A program made the position numbers and the translations under genes. A DNA stretch of 64,000 nt from Lachnospiraceae bacterium (GTDB taxonomy: Bacteria; Bacillota; Clostridia; Lachnospirales; Lachnospiraceae): NCBI GenBank assembly GCA_014804785.1, contig JAAUZD010000018.1, forward strand, positions 1 through 64,000, read 5' to 3'. Below, piece after piece: positions 35,641 to 43,704 of the stretch. Within the stretch, counting starts at the first letter, position 1, and the number at the start of each line of letters is the position of its first letter. Below the pieces are notes generated by a model. It searched no databases and was not told the DNA's origin. It saw only the letters and a list, made by a program, of their open reading frames with translations.

Positions 35641-36399
35641 CTACAGGAAATTTTGAATAAAACTTCTGCGATGTATAGGGGTCGGTCCTAACTTTTTAAG
35701 TGCATCGATATGCGCCTTTGCCCCATACCCTTTATTGGAAGCAAATCCATACTCGGGAAAGACAGAATCATACTGCACCATCAACCTGTCTCTGGTTACC
35801 TTTGCAATAATGCTGGCAGCGGCAATGGAAATGCTTTTTGCATCCCCCTTAATAATCGGTACCTGTTTTACTGAAATGCCGGGAATCGTCACCGCATCAT
35901 TTAAAAGAATATCCGGCGACGGGTGAAGCTTTCCCACAGCCTCTCTCATTGCTTCATAGGTTGCCTGCAGGATATTGATTTCGTCAATCCTCTCTGGAGA
36001 TACGAATCCAAGCCCTGTAGATACCGCTTTCTCCATGATTTCTTCATACAACTCTTCTCTATTTTTTTCGGTCAGTTGTTTGGAATCATTAAGATATAAA
36101 ATATCACAATCCTTCGGCAGAATCACTGCCCCGGCAACTACCGGTCCCGCCAGCGGTCCTCTTCCCACTTCATCTATACCGCAGATATAGGAAAAGGAAC
36201 GATATTGGTTCTCATATTCCTTCATTTTTTCTGTCCGTTCCAATTCCTTCTGATAATCCTGTATTCTTTTTTTTGCCCTGCTTAAAAGCGCCTGCACTCC
36301 TACACGCGTATCTGCACTGTATTTGTCTATAAAGGCAGGCAGCTCATTGATACTGGCTGCCTGCAGACTCTTCTTGATCTCATTTATCTTTTGCTCCAT
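35641..36399 (-). CDS. rnhB: Ribonuclease HII
   Basis: It nicks DNA at embedded ribonucleotides and degrades RNA-DNA hybrids. The 252-residue protein has a roughly 70-residue N-terminal extension typical of Firmicutes RNase HII and then the catalytic core beginning CGIDEVGRGPLAGPVVAGAV (Asp-Glu pair), with further acidic residues in LNDSKQL and ILLNDAVTI, and AAASIIAKVTRDR. It is followed by the FliK-like gene after 27 bases. Confidence 0.96.
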   Translation of the reverse strand: MEQKINEIKKSLQAASINELPAFIDKYSADTRVGVQALLSRAKKRIQDYQKELERTEKMKEYENQYRSFSYICGIDEVGRGPLAGPVVAGAVILPKDCDILYLNDSKQLTEKNREELYEEIMEKAVSTGLGFVSPERIDEINILQATYEAMREAVGKLHPSPDILLNDAVTIPGISVKQVPIIKGDAKSISIAAASIIAKVTRDRLMVQYDSVFPEYGFASNKGYGAKAHIDALKKLGPTPIHRRSFIQNFL

Positions 36400-36433
36400 A
36401 TTTACTGCCTTTTCCCTGACTGTTATCTGTTCC

Positions 36434-36973
36434 TTATTGATGCTTGATCATTCCCATTTTATCAAAGGGCCATATCCGCACCCATGCTTTCCCGATCAAA
36501 TCATCCCGTTGGACATTGCCCACTACCGGATCACGGCTGTCAGAACTGTTGTTCCGGTTATCTCCCATGACAAAATATTCATCTTCTCCCAGGACAATAG
36601 GCTCATATGCCCTTCCCGGATCCGTAATCACTTCTTTTCCGTATGGCTCATTCAAGATTTCATCATCTATATAAATATTTCCATCATCATCGATATAGAT
36701 GGTTTCCCCAGGAAGACCGATGATCCGCTTGATATAATAAGGTCTGTCCGCATATTGAAAAGGAAATACGACGATATCAAACCGCTGTGGATCCTTAAAC
36801 CGGTAAGAAATCTTATCTATGATCAAATTATCTCCGTCACTCAGCATAGGCTCCATAGAACCGCCAGAGACCTTCGTGCGCTGCCCCACATAGGTAACGA
36901 TCAGAAAGGTGACAACAAGCACCCCAAGCAGATATAAACTTGTGCCTAATATCTCTTTTACTTTTTTCTTCAC
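36434..36973 (-). CDS. lepB: Signal peptidase I
   Basis: It cleaves signal peptides from secreted proteins at the outer face of the membrane. The 179-residue protein has one N-terminal membrane helix, the catalytic Ser in GGSMEPML (about residue 36), the catalytic Lys in YIKRIIGLPGE and the GDNRNNSSDSRD box. The start is taken as GTG at 36971-36973, in a four-base GTGA overlap with the rbgA stop and seven bases after GGAGG. A second signal peptidase gene lies on the other side of rbgA. Confidence 0.94.
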   Translation of the reverse strand: MKKKVKEILGTSLYLLGVLVVTFLIVTYVGQRTKVSGGSMEPMLSDGDNLIIDKISYRFKDPQRFDIVVFPFQYADRPYYIKRIIGLPGETIYIDDDGNIYIDDEILNEPYGKEVITDPGRAYEPIVLGEDEYFVMGDNRNNSSDSRDPVVGNVQRDDLIGKAWVRIWPFDKMGMIKHQ

Positions 36974-37821
36974 TGCCACTCCTCCGGATGCTCTAATGTA
37001 ATCCTTCCGATTTTGCCGCTTCTGAAATCATCTAAAATCATTGCAGAACCTCTTGCAATATCAGGCATTTCGCCCTTTTGGAAGCAACGTCTTCGGATAC
37101 AGATTTCCTCAAGATTCTTATATGCATCCTCATTTGTATTTATTTGATAACGTTCCTGCAACAAAGCAGGATATTGCTGCTGCAGATAACGGATCACCGC
37201 TGTAGCCAATTCATCCACATGCAGGATTTCATCATTAATCGATCCAATCATGGCAAGCCGTTCGCCCACCTTTTGATCTTCAAATCGCGGCCACAAAATG
37301 CCGGGGGTGTCTAGAAGTTCCAAACTCTTATTAAGGCGTATCCACTGTTTTCCTTTGGTAACACCCGGTTTATTTCCCGTCTTGGCACATGCTCTTCCTG
37401 CAAAAGAATTGATAAAGGTGGATTTTCCTACATTGGGAATGCCCACCACCATGGCACGAACCGGTCTTCCAATGATTCCCCGTTTCCTGTCACGCTCAAT
37501 TTTCTCCCTGCAGGCCTCCTGCACCAGCGGCTGGATACTCTTAATCCCTGCCCCCGTCCTAGAGTTGATTTCCTGCACAAAAAAACCATTTTCTTTAAAG
37601 TATTCGGTCCAGAGATTATTATATCTTGCATCAGCTAAATCAGCCTTATTTAACAGAATCAGCCTTGATTTATTCCTGCCAAGTTCATCTATATCAGGAT
37701 TACGGCTGCTCATGGGAACCCTTGCATCCACCAATTCTATCATTAAATCTATCAGCTTGATATCTTCCTGCATCATTCGCCTGGCTTTTGTCATATGCCC
37801 CGGATACCATTGATAATTCAT
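36970..37821 (-). CDS. rbgA: Ribosome biogenesis GTPase RbgA (YlqF)
   Basis: RbgA assists late 50S assembly. The 283-residue GTPase is circularly permuted: the G4 motif (LNKADLAD) precedes G1 (GIPNVGKSTFINSF) and G3 (DTPG), with GNKPGVTKGKQW between as the switch I region. The N-terminal YQWYPGHMTKARRMM is diagnostic, and the C-terminal ANTAR-like domain contacts 23S rRNA. AAGGAG lies seven bases before the ATG. Confidence 0.97.
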   Translation of the reverse strand: MNYQWYPGHMTKARRMMQEDIKLIDLMIELVDARVPMSSRNPDIDELGRNKSRLILLNKADLADARYNNLWTEYFKENGFFVQEINSRTGAGIKSIQPLVQEACREKIERDRKRGIIGRPVRAMVVGIPNVGKSTFINSFAGRACAKTGNKPGVTKGKQWIRLNKSLELLDTPGILWPRFEDQKVGERLAMIGSINDEILHVDELATAVIRYLQQQYPALLQERYQINTNEDAYKNLEEICIRRRCFQKGEMPDIARGSAMILDDFRSGKIGRITLEHPEEWQ

Positions 37822-37837
37822 GTATGTACTCCTTATC

Positions 37838-38422
37838 CTATTTTACCAATCCCATACTGTCTTCACTGCTGCTCATCTTAAACCATACTTTTCCAGTAAT
37901 TGTTTCCTTGCTTATCGGTCCTATATTGCCGGAACGGCTGTCCTCACTGAAATTACGATTGTCTCCCAGTACGAAATACTCATCACTTCCCAGCAGAATT
38001 TCCGTATCCGCTATGCCTGCGTCCGCTATTTTATCATATGATTCGTCTTCCACAAGAAGTTCACCGTTTATATACACATAACCGCCTATAATCTGTATCC
38101 GCTCCCCTGGCAGTCCTATGACCCTTTTTACATAGTAATGGGCATTTGGATTTCCGTTGGGTAAAAATGCAACCACATCTCCCCTATGGGGCGATAGGAC
38201 TTTAAAAACAAATCTGTTGATCAAAACTTCCTGTCCATTATACAAAGCGGGTTCCATGGATACTCCAATCATACTGATTTTCATTCCTACCGAGAACACG
38301 ATAACAAAAGCTAACAAAATGGCAGCAAAACAATAAAAGCATGTTCCAAATATCTCTCTTATCATTTCCTTGCTGATCCACTTTTTCTTTTCGTAAAAAC
38401 TTAATCCTTTGTGTCTTGCCAT
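37838..38422 (-). CDS. lepB: Signal peptidase I, second copy
   Basis: The 194-residue paralogue has a longer basic N-terminus, one membrane helix (about 23-47; CFYCFAAILLAFVIVFSVGM), the catalytic Ser in GVSMEPALYNGQEV, the Lys in YVKRVIGLPGERI and GDNRNFSEDSRSG. It starts the rnhB-side gene group after the rplS terminator and precedes rbgA by 16 bases. Having two signal peptidases with rbgA between them suggests a local duplication followed by divergence; the proteins differ clearly in the N-terminal region. Confidence 0.94.
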   Translation of the reverse strand: MARHKGLSFYEKKKWISKEMIREIFGTCFYCFAAILLAFVIVFSVGMKISMIGVSMEPALYNGQEVLINRFVFKVLSPHRGDVVAFLPNGNPNAHYYVKRVIGLPGERIQIIGGYVYINGELLVEDESYDKIADAGIADTEILLGSDEYFVLGDNRNFSEDSRSGNIGPISKETITGKVWFKMSSSEDSMGLVK

Positions 38423-38506
38423 GTGATTGTTCCTTATTTTATCTGCAAAAGCATTTTCTTAAATAAGCCGCACCGGATTTATTTTATCATATTTTGTTGC
38501 ATAAGA

Positions 38507-38536
38507 AAAGGACAATTGCGTAACCAATTGTCCTTT
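38507..38536 (-). terminator. Terminator of rplS
   Basis: AAAGGACAATTG (38507-38518) pairs perfectly with CAATTGTCCTTT (38525-38536) across a six-base loop. On the minus strand it is followed by TCTTATG after CTTTT, fifteen bases beyond the rplS stop. Confidence 0.88.
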
Positions 38537-38550
38537 GGTTCTTATGTTTG

Positions 38551-38895
38551 TTATTTAATAGCTTCTTTTACCTTTGCCTTTTTACCTACGCGGTCTCTTA
38601 AGTAATTCAGTTTTGCTCTTCTTACTTTACCTCTGCGCACAACCTCAATCTTTTCTACATTAGGTGAATATACAGGCCATGTCTTTTCAACGCCTACGCC
38701 GTTGGATGTTTTTCTTACCGTAAAAGTCTCTCTGGCGCCGGTTCCCTGTCTTTTTAATACAACGCCTTCAAAAACCTGGATTCTTTCACGATTTCCTTCC
38801 TTGATCTTGCCATATACCTTAATGGTATCGCCTACATTAAATTCTGCTACTTCTTTGAACTGTTCAGCTTCAATGCTTTTAATAATCTCGTTCAT
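38551..38895 (-). CDS. rplS: 50S ribosomal protein L19
   Basis: L19 lies at the 30S-50S interface. The 114-residue sequence is typical: [41 protein letters not shown] and the basic tail [25 protein letters not shown] split across its last 30 residues. It follows trmD with a 121-base gap that holds its own promoter and a leader. Order rpsP-khpA-rimM-trmD-rplS is conserved in Firmicutes. Confidence 0.98.
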   Translation of the reverse strand: MNEIIKSIEAEQFKEVAEFNVGDTIKVYGKIKEGNRERIQVFEGVVLKRQGTGARETFTVRKTSNGVGVEKTWPVYSPNVEKIEVVRRGKVRRAKLNYLRDRVGKKAKVKEAIK

Positions 38896-39016
38896 ATCAA
38901 ACCTCCATTTGTTTGGTAACTCATCAGATGTTCTTAATACACAGGTAACAGAGGACCATCACAATTTCGCAACATTAATAATTTACCATAGTACGGTTAA
39001 AATTGCAAGCAATATT
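38896..39016 (-). promoter_or_regulatory. rplS promoter and leader, possible L19 autoregulatory leader
   Basis: On the minus strand TTGCAA (39003-39008), 17 bases and TAAATT (38980-38985) make a moderate sigma-A promoter just after the trmD stop. The remaining leader of roughly 75 bases holds a repeated GTTACC element and a short CATC/GATG hairpin. Firmicutes rplS genes often carry an L19 leader here; I cannot confirm a match to that RNA family by eye. Confidence 0.35.
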
Positions 39017-39784
39017 TCATTTTTTCATCTTTTTGCGCTGTCTGGCTTCCTTCTTTGCCTTCTTTATAAAATATTCCTGGTTTTCTTCCGCCCATTTTTC
39101 ATATAAATCAGGACGTTTTTCTCTTGTCTTTTCAATCGACTGCTCCAGTCTCCACTCATCCACTTTTTTATGATCGCCGGAAAGCAAAACCTCAGGTACC
39201 CTTTTATTATGCCATATTTCCGGTCTTGAGTACTGGGGATATTCAAGGAGGTAATTGCTGAAACTTTCTGTCTCGCCTGAATCTTTATTGCTAAGAACGC
39301 CGGGAACCATCCGGGATATTGCGTCAATCATCACCATTGCCGGCAATTCCCCGCCGGTAAGTACATAATCTCCGATAGAAATATAATCTGTAACGATTTC
39401 CTCCAGCACTCTCTCATCAATCCCTTCATAATGACCACAGAGAAAAATCAGATTTTCTTCCTTTGCAAATTCCTTCGCCATAGCCTGATGAAAGGTCCTG
39501 CCCTTCGGGGTGACATAGATGACCTTTGCCCCTGCGCTTCCTTCAGATTGAATTTTGCAAAGCACAGCTTTCCATGCATCGAAAACCGGCTGAGCCTGCA
39601 TCAACATGCCTGCCCCTCCCCCATAGGGATAATCATCTACCTTTTTATGTTTATTTATCGTATAATCCCTGATATTAACGGCCTCAAGGGAAATAATTCC
39701 TTTATCCATCGCCCTTCCGATAATACTGGTACCAAGCCCCTGCATGATCATTTCAGGGAACAGTGTAAGCACATGAAAATTCAC
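39017..39784 (-). CDS. trmD: tRNA (guanine-N1)-methyltransferase (m1G37)
   Basis: TrmD methylates G37 of several tRNAs and prevents +1 frameshifting. The 255-residue SPOUT enzyme has PYGGGAGMLMQAQPVFDAW, GHYEGIDERV and the deep-knot SAM site SIGDYVLTGGELPAMVMIDA. It starts with GTG at 39782-39784, preceded by GGAAAGAATGAGATT. It follows rimM after 27 bases in the expected order. Confidence 0.97.
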   Translation of the reverse strand: MNFHVLTLFPEMIMQGLGTSIIGRAMDKGIISLEAVNIRDYTINKHKKVDDYPYGGGAGMLMQAQPVFDAWKAVLCKIQSEGSAGAKVIYVTPKGRTFHQAMAKEFAKEENLIFLCGHYEGIDERVLEEIVTDYISIGDYVLTGGELPAMVMIDAISRMVPGVLSNKDSGETESFSNYLLEYPQYSRPEIWHNKRVPEVLLSGDHKKVDEWRLEQSIEKTREKRPDLYEKWAEENQEYFIKKAKKEARQRKKMKK

Positions 39785-39811
39785 AATCTCATTCTTTCCT
39801 ATTCTTTAAAA

Positions 39812-40321
39812 TCAATCTAAAAGCCCGTCAAGCACATGTACGGTCATCCTGCCCTCTTCCAGATTCACATTCAGGATACAGTCTTTAATCGCCGGAAGCA
39901 GAAGTTCTCTCCCATCCTCCAGCCTAATGACATATACGTCATTGGCGCCGGTTTGGATGACATCCGTAAGTCTCCCCTTAAGGGCATCATCCTCAGAAAT
40001 AACCTCGATACCAATTAAATCCGCAATAAAATATTCGTCTTTTTTCAATTTCACTGCATTTTCCCGGGTAACAAAAAGACTTTTTCCCTTATATTTTTCA
40101 ATATCATTGATATTGTCATAATCTTTGAATTTTAATATTACAAACTGCTTAAAAAACTTTACGGACTCTATCTCAAGACAAAGCCTCTCCTTCCCTGTAT
40201 CAAGCAGTACTTCTTTCAGTTTCTTGAATCGTTTTGCATCATCTGTTGTGGGAAATACCTTCACTTCTCCTTTAATTCCATGGGTTGAAGAAATAATCCC
40301 CACCTGAAATAAATTTTCCAT
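39812..40321 (-). CDS. rimM: 16S rRNA processing protein RimM
   Basis: RimM binds ribosomal protein S19 and helps mature the 30S head. The 169-residue protein has the N-terminal RimM domain ([19 protein letters not shown]) and a C-terminal PRC-barrel ([12 protein letters not shown] to [13 protein letters not shown]). GAGGTATCAGA precedes the ATG. It follows khpA across a 91-base gap that carries a REP-like repeat and a hairpin. Confidence 0.96.
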   Translation of the reverse strand: MENLFQVGIISSTHGIKGEVKVFPTTDDAKRFKKLKEVLLDTGKERLCLEIESVKFFKQFVILKFKDYDNINDIEKYKGKSLFVTRENAVKLKKDEYFIADLIGIEVISEDDALKGRLTDVIQTGANDVYVIRLEDGRELLLPAIKDCILNVNLEEGRMTVHVLDGLLD

Positions 40322-40344
40322 TCTGATACCTCATAAAACTCGCA

Positions 40345-40367
40345 AACCGCACGCAAAGCGTGCGGTT
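40345..40367 (-). terminator. Intra-operon hairpin between khpA and rimM
   Basis: AACCGCACGC (40345-40354) and GCGTGCGGTT (40358-40367) form a perfect 10-bp, GC-rich stem with a three-base loop. The U-tract after it on the minus strand is poor (TGCGAGTTTT), so it may attenuate or protect the upstream RNA rather than terminate fully. Confidence 0.45.
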
Positions 40368-40373
40368 ATGTGA

Positions 40374-40412
40374 TTACAATAAGCTGACCCGCAAAGCGTG
40401 GCAGCGTTTATT
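40374..40412 (-). repeat. REP-like palindromic repeat, full copy
   Basis: The 39-base unit begins TTACAATAAGCTG, has an imperfect 10-bp stem closed by AAA (CCCGC AAA GCGTG core), and ends GGCAGCGTTTATT. It matches the copy at 42779-42817 at 35 of 39 positions. It abuts the khpA stop codon. Confidence 0.8.
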
Positions 40413-40640
40413 TTAGACGATTTCCACGTCTACCCTTTGATTTTCTTTGGATGATGCTGCTTTTACTACAGAACGGATCGCTTTTGCAATCCTGCCCTGT
40501 TTTCCGATTACTTTTCCCATATCAGATGCAGCGACATGAAGTTCAATGGTAATATGCTTACCTTCTTCCTTCTGGGTTACAATAACCTCATCCGGATGAT
40601 CAACAAGTGCTTTTGCAATTACTTCAACTAATTCCTTCAT
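40413..40640 (-). CDS. khpA: KH-domain RNA-binding protein KhpA (YlqC)
   Basis: The 75-residue protein is a single type II KH domain with the RNA-gripping GKVIGKQGRIAKAIR (GxxG as GKQG, about residues 52-55). KhpA pairs with KhpB/Jag in Gram-positives and affects division, cell length and small-RNA action. It lies between rpsP and rimM as in most Firmicutes. GGAGGTGGACT precedes the ATG. Confidence 0.96.
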   Translation of the reverse strand: MKELVEVIAKALVDHPDEVIVTQKEEGKHITIELHVAASDMGKVIGKQGRIAKAIRSVVKAASSKENQRVDVEIV

Positions 40641-40672
40641 AGTCCACCTCCAAGAGAGTTGCCGATTCCGTA

Positions 40673-40918
40673 TTATTTTTCAATACCTGCCTGCTTGAAA
40701 ATCTTGCTGACAACTTCTGTAGGCTGTGCACCGTTTGCAAGCCACTTTTTAGCCAGTTCTTCATTTACATGAAAAGTGCTGGGATCTGTGTTTGGATCGT
40801 AAGTTCCGATTTCCTCGATACATCTTCCATCTCTGGGGGATCTGGAATCCGCAACGACGATTCTATAGAAAGGAGCTTTCTTCTGACCCATTCTTCTTAA
40901 TCTGATTTTTACTGCCAT
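40673..40918 (-). CDS. rpsP: 30S ribosomal protein S16
   Basis: S16 is an early-assembly protein of the 30S body. The 81-residue sequence starts [20 protein letters not shown] and has [21 protein letters not shown]. The ATG at 40916-40918 is used with GAGGTG upstream; a frame starting three codons earlier would need a GTG inside the ribosome-binding region. Confidence 0.98.
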   Translation of the reverse strand: MAVKIRLRRMGQKKAPFYRIVVADSRSPRDGRCIEEIGTYDPNTDPSTFHVNEELAKKWLANGAQPTEVVSKIFKQAGIEK

Positions 40919-40999
40919 GTTTTTCACCTCACATTAAATATTATGATTTATTTTGAAAAGAAACAACTTACGAAAATCGGCCGTTTCCATTTTCAACTT

Positions 41000-42355
41000 T
41001 TAAAAAGGGAACCGCATCTTACCAAAACCGCCCCTGCGTTTTCCGCCCATGAGACCGGGCATCTGTTTCATCATCTTCTGGGACTGCTCAAACTGCTTTA
41101 CAAAACGGTTCACCACTGCCATATCCACCCCGGCGCCTCTTGCAATCCTGCTCTTTCTGCTCAGATTCAGAAGCTTAGGATTTTTTCTTTCCTCCGGCGT
41201 CATACTGAGGATGATTGCTTCTGTTCTTGCAAGTTGTTTTTCATCTATCATAGATTCTATATCGCCGAGCTGCTTTCCCATGCCGGGCATCATACTTAAA
41301 ATACTTGTAAGCCCGCCCATATTGCGCATCTGTTTCATGCTCTCTAAGTAATCTTCAAAATCAAACTTGCCCTTTTTCATGCGGGCAGCCATTTCTTTTT
41401 CTTTCTCTTCATCTATTGAGATGCTTTCCTGTGCTTTTTCAATTAAAGACAGCACATCCCCCATCCCTAAGATACGGCTTGCCATTCTTTCAGGATAAAA
41501 CTGCTCTAAGTCTGAAAGTTTTTCACCCATGCCCACATATAGAATCGGTTTGCCGGTAACCGCTTTGACGGAAAGAGCCGCACCGCCTCTGGTATCGCCA
41601 TCCATCTTGGAAAGAACCACTCCGCTTATTTCTATCTGGTCATCAAACTCTTTTGCCACCGTGACTGCATCCTGACCGGTCATGGCATCCACCACCAGCA
41701 GCGTCTGATGAACATCCACCTGCTCCTTAATCGTCTTCAGCTCCGTCATCATATCCTCGTCAATATGAAGACGTCCGGCGGTATCCAGTATCACCACGTT
41801 GTGACCATTCTTTCTGGCATGCTCAATTGCTGCCTTTGCAATATCCACAGGACTTTGATTTTCTCCCATGGAAAAGACATCCACCTGTTGTTTCTCTCCG
41901 TTAATCTGCAGTTGCTTGATCGCCGCCGGCCTGTAGACATCACAGGCTACAAGAAGGGGCTTTTTCCCTTTTAATTTCAACTTGCCCGCAATCTTTGCCG
42001 TTGTGGTCGTCTTACCTGCCCCCTGCAGACCGCACATCATAATCGTGGTAATCGATTTACCTGGCTGCATCTGAATCTCAGTGGTTTCAGAACCCATCAG
42101 GGCAACCATTTCCTCATTTACGATCTTAATGACCATCTGCCCTGGATTTAATCCATTCATCACATCAGATCCAATGGCTCTTTCTTCCACTGCCTTTATA
42201 AACTGCTTCACTACTTTGAAGTTGACATCCGCTTCTAAAAGCGCCAGTTTTACTTCCTTAAGGGCAGTCTTCACATCCTCCTCAGTAAGTCTGCCCTTAC
42301 TGCGGAGATTTTTGAATACATTTTGAAGTTTATCTGTTAAACTTTCAAATGCCAT
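41000..42355 (-). CDS. ffh: Signal recognition particle protein Ffh
   Basis: Ffh binds signal sequences of nascent membrane and secreted proteins together with SRP RNA and hands ribosomes to FtsY (encoded at 47100-48038). The 451-residue protein has the N domain, a GTPase G domain (GLQGAGKTTTTAKIAGKL, DVYRPAAIKQL, DTAGRLHIDED, TKMDGDTRGG) and a Met-rich M domain at about 325-451. It follows ylxM by three bases, the conserved regulator pair. The tail is rich in Gly, Arg and Lys. Confidence 0.98.
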   Translation of the reverse strand: MAFESLTDKLQNVFKNLRSKGRLTEEDVKTALKEVKLALLEADVNFKVVKQFIKAVEERAIGSDVMNGLNPGQMVIKIVNEEMVALMGSETTEIQMQPGKSITTIMMCGLQGAGKTTTTAKIAGKLKLKGKKPLLVACDVYRPAAIKQLQINGEKQQVDVFSMGENQSPVDIAKAAIEHARKNGHNVVILDTAGRLHIDEDMMTELKTIKEQVDVHQTLLVVDAMTGQDAVTVAKEFDDQIEISGVVLSKMDGDTRGGAALSVKAVTGKPILYVGMGEKLSDLEQFYPERMASRILGMGDVLSLIEKAQESISIDEEKEKEMAARMKKGKFDFEDYLESMKQMRNMGGLTSILSMMPGMGKQLGDIESMIDEKQLARTEAIILSMTPEERKNPKLLNLSRKSRIARGAGVDMAVVNRFVKQFEQSQKMMKQMPGLMGGKRRGGFGKMRFPF

Positions 42356-42358
42356 GAA

Positions 42359-42700
42359 TCACAGCTCCTCTAATATCTGACGGGATAAAAAACTGACTTT
42401 CTGTATCAGTTCTTCCCTTGTGGTTTTTGTGTCAGCGCTTAATTCCTGAAGCTGACTTATATTGTCCTTTATTTTCATAAAACGCTGCACAAGATGTAAC
42501 TTATCTTCATAATCCTGCAAAGTGCGGTTACAGCGCCTTACCAGATCATGCACTCCCTGGCGGGAAATTCCGTTTTCCTTCGCAATTTCTGCCAGTGACA
42601 GATCATTGTAAACCACATCTTCATATATCTTTTTCTGATGCTCTGTAAGCAGTTCCCCATAAAAATCATATAACAGTCCCTGCTCAACAATCTTCTCCAT
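42359..42700 (-). CDS. ylxM: YlxM family helix-turn-helix protein (UPF0122)
   Basis: The 113-residue protein has a sigma-70 region-4-like helix-turn-helix ([20 protein letters not shown] then [20 protein letters not shown]). YlxM lies upstream of ffh in nearly all Firmicutes and modulates SRP assembly in some species. The ATG at 42698-42700 has AGGTGATTGCAT before it; a TTG two codons earlier is less likely. Confidence 0.95.
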   Translation of the reverse strand: MEKIVEQGLLYDFYGELLTEHQKKIYEDVVYNDLSLAEIAKENGISRQGVHDLVRRCNRTLQDYEDKLHLVQRFMKIKDNISQLQELSADTKTTREELIQKVSFLSRQILEEL

Positions 42701-42732
42701 ATGCAATCACCTAAAGTAGAATACTACAAAGG

Positions 42733-42770
42733 AATAAGGATGTCAAGCATTTTTGCTTGACATCCTTATT
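42733..42770 (-). terminator. Terminator between the AraC-type regulator and ylxM
   Basis: A perfect 17-bp stem (42733-42749 with 42754-42770) closes a four-T loop. It lies about 50 bases beyond the AraC-type gene stop. The U-tract on the minus strand is short, while the plus side reads TCTTTTTC, so it may act mainly as a strong barrier. Confidence 0.8.
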
Positions 42771-42778
42771 TCTTTTTC

Positions 42779-42817
42779 TTACAATAAGCTGGCTCGCGAA
42801 GCGTGGCAGCGTTTGTT
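42779..42817 (-). repeat. REP-like palindromic repeat, full copy
   Basis: The unit begins TTACAATAAGCTGG, has the stem around CTCGC GAA GCGTG and ends GGCAGCGTTTGTT. It ends three bases before the stop codon complement of the AraC-type gene (42821), the same placement as the other loci. Confidence 0.8.
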
Positions 42818-42820
42818 CAT

Positions 42821-43699
42821 TTACAACAATCTGGTCCTCGCAACCTGACAATGCTTGTCAGAATCTGCTGAGGGCATCTGACCAAGCAGCTTTTTATATG
42901 CCCTGCTGAAGGTAGAATAATCCTTAAAACCGCATTCCATACTGGCTGCTGTGGCGCTCATTCCTGTCAGAATCAGATTTTTCGCCGCCAAAATACGCTT
43001 TTCAAGTATATACTGATGCATGGAATAACCTGTTTCCTCTTTAAATTTACGCATCATATGATACTTGCTTAAATAGAATCTGGCAGACAGCGTTTCTATC
43101 GAAAGATCTTTCCCAAGATTTTCATTGATATAATGAATCATTTCCACAATCTTTTTATCATACCTTGCCATCTTGTGAAAAACTTCCGGATAATCGATAC
43201 AACACCTGTTCAATTCAATCATTAGCTTGAGAAATAAGATTCTGCTGTACATATCCCGGGCGTATCCGTCGTCCTTATCAGCGCTTTCAATCAACCTGAC
43301 TGTTTCATATAGACTCCTGCTCATGGCAGGAGACAGGCGGATTACATTTCCCTGTTCCCTGCCAGCCATTTGAAAACAAAGATCAAGTCTTCCCTCCGGG
43401 CTGGAATGCTCGTCCAGAAAGTCGCTTGAAATATAGAATACATATCTTTCGTACATGACATCTGGCTCAACGAAGGGTTTATGTATTTCTCCCTTATTGA
43501 TCAGAAGGATATCATGGGGTTCTAACTGATAGGTTTTACCTTCGATATGGTATTCCACCTTGCCCGAAATGAACCAGATCAATTTGTGGAAATCATGATA
43601 GTGATAAACATAATCTCTGGGCTTGCTGTCCTTCAGATAAAACATTTTAAATTTTTCCAGCAGGTACCCGCTTTTAACTGACTCCCGGATTTCTTCCAT
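42821..43699 (-). CDS. AraC-family transcriptional regulator with cupin sensor domain
   Basis: The 292-residue protein has an N-terminal AraC-type cupin (about 15-100; YHYHDFHKLIWFISGKVEYHI and DILLINKGEIHKP) and a C-terminal double helix-turn-helix (about 185-280; DLSIETLSARFYLSKYHMMR and AASMECGFKDYSTFSRAYKK). Such regulators usually control carbohydrate or metabolite genes. It follows the GH25 gene by five bases and is probably co-transcribed with it; a link to cell-wall turnover is possible. No target operator is evident. Confidence 0.93.
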   Translation of the reverse strand: MEEIRESVKSGYLLEKFKMFYLKDSKPRDYVYHYHDFHKLIWFISGKVEYHIEGKTYQLEPHDILLINKGEIHKPFVEPDVMYERYVFYISSDFLDEHSSPEGRLDLCFQMAGREQGNVIRLSPAMSRSLYETVRLIESADKDDGYARDMYSRILFLKLMIELNRCCIDYPEVFHKMARYDKKIVEMIHYINENLGKDLSIETLSARFYLSKYHMMRKFKEETGYSMHQYILEKRILAAKNLILTGMSATAASMECGFKDYSTFSRAYKKLLGQMPSADSDKHCQVARTRLL

Positions 43700-43704
43700 C
43701 CTCT

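Noticed and set aside
36323-36937. 204-residue plus-strand open frame over rnhB and lepB
   Set aside because: Antisense to two confident genes; no ribosome-binding site.
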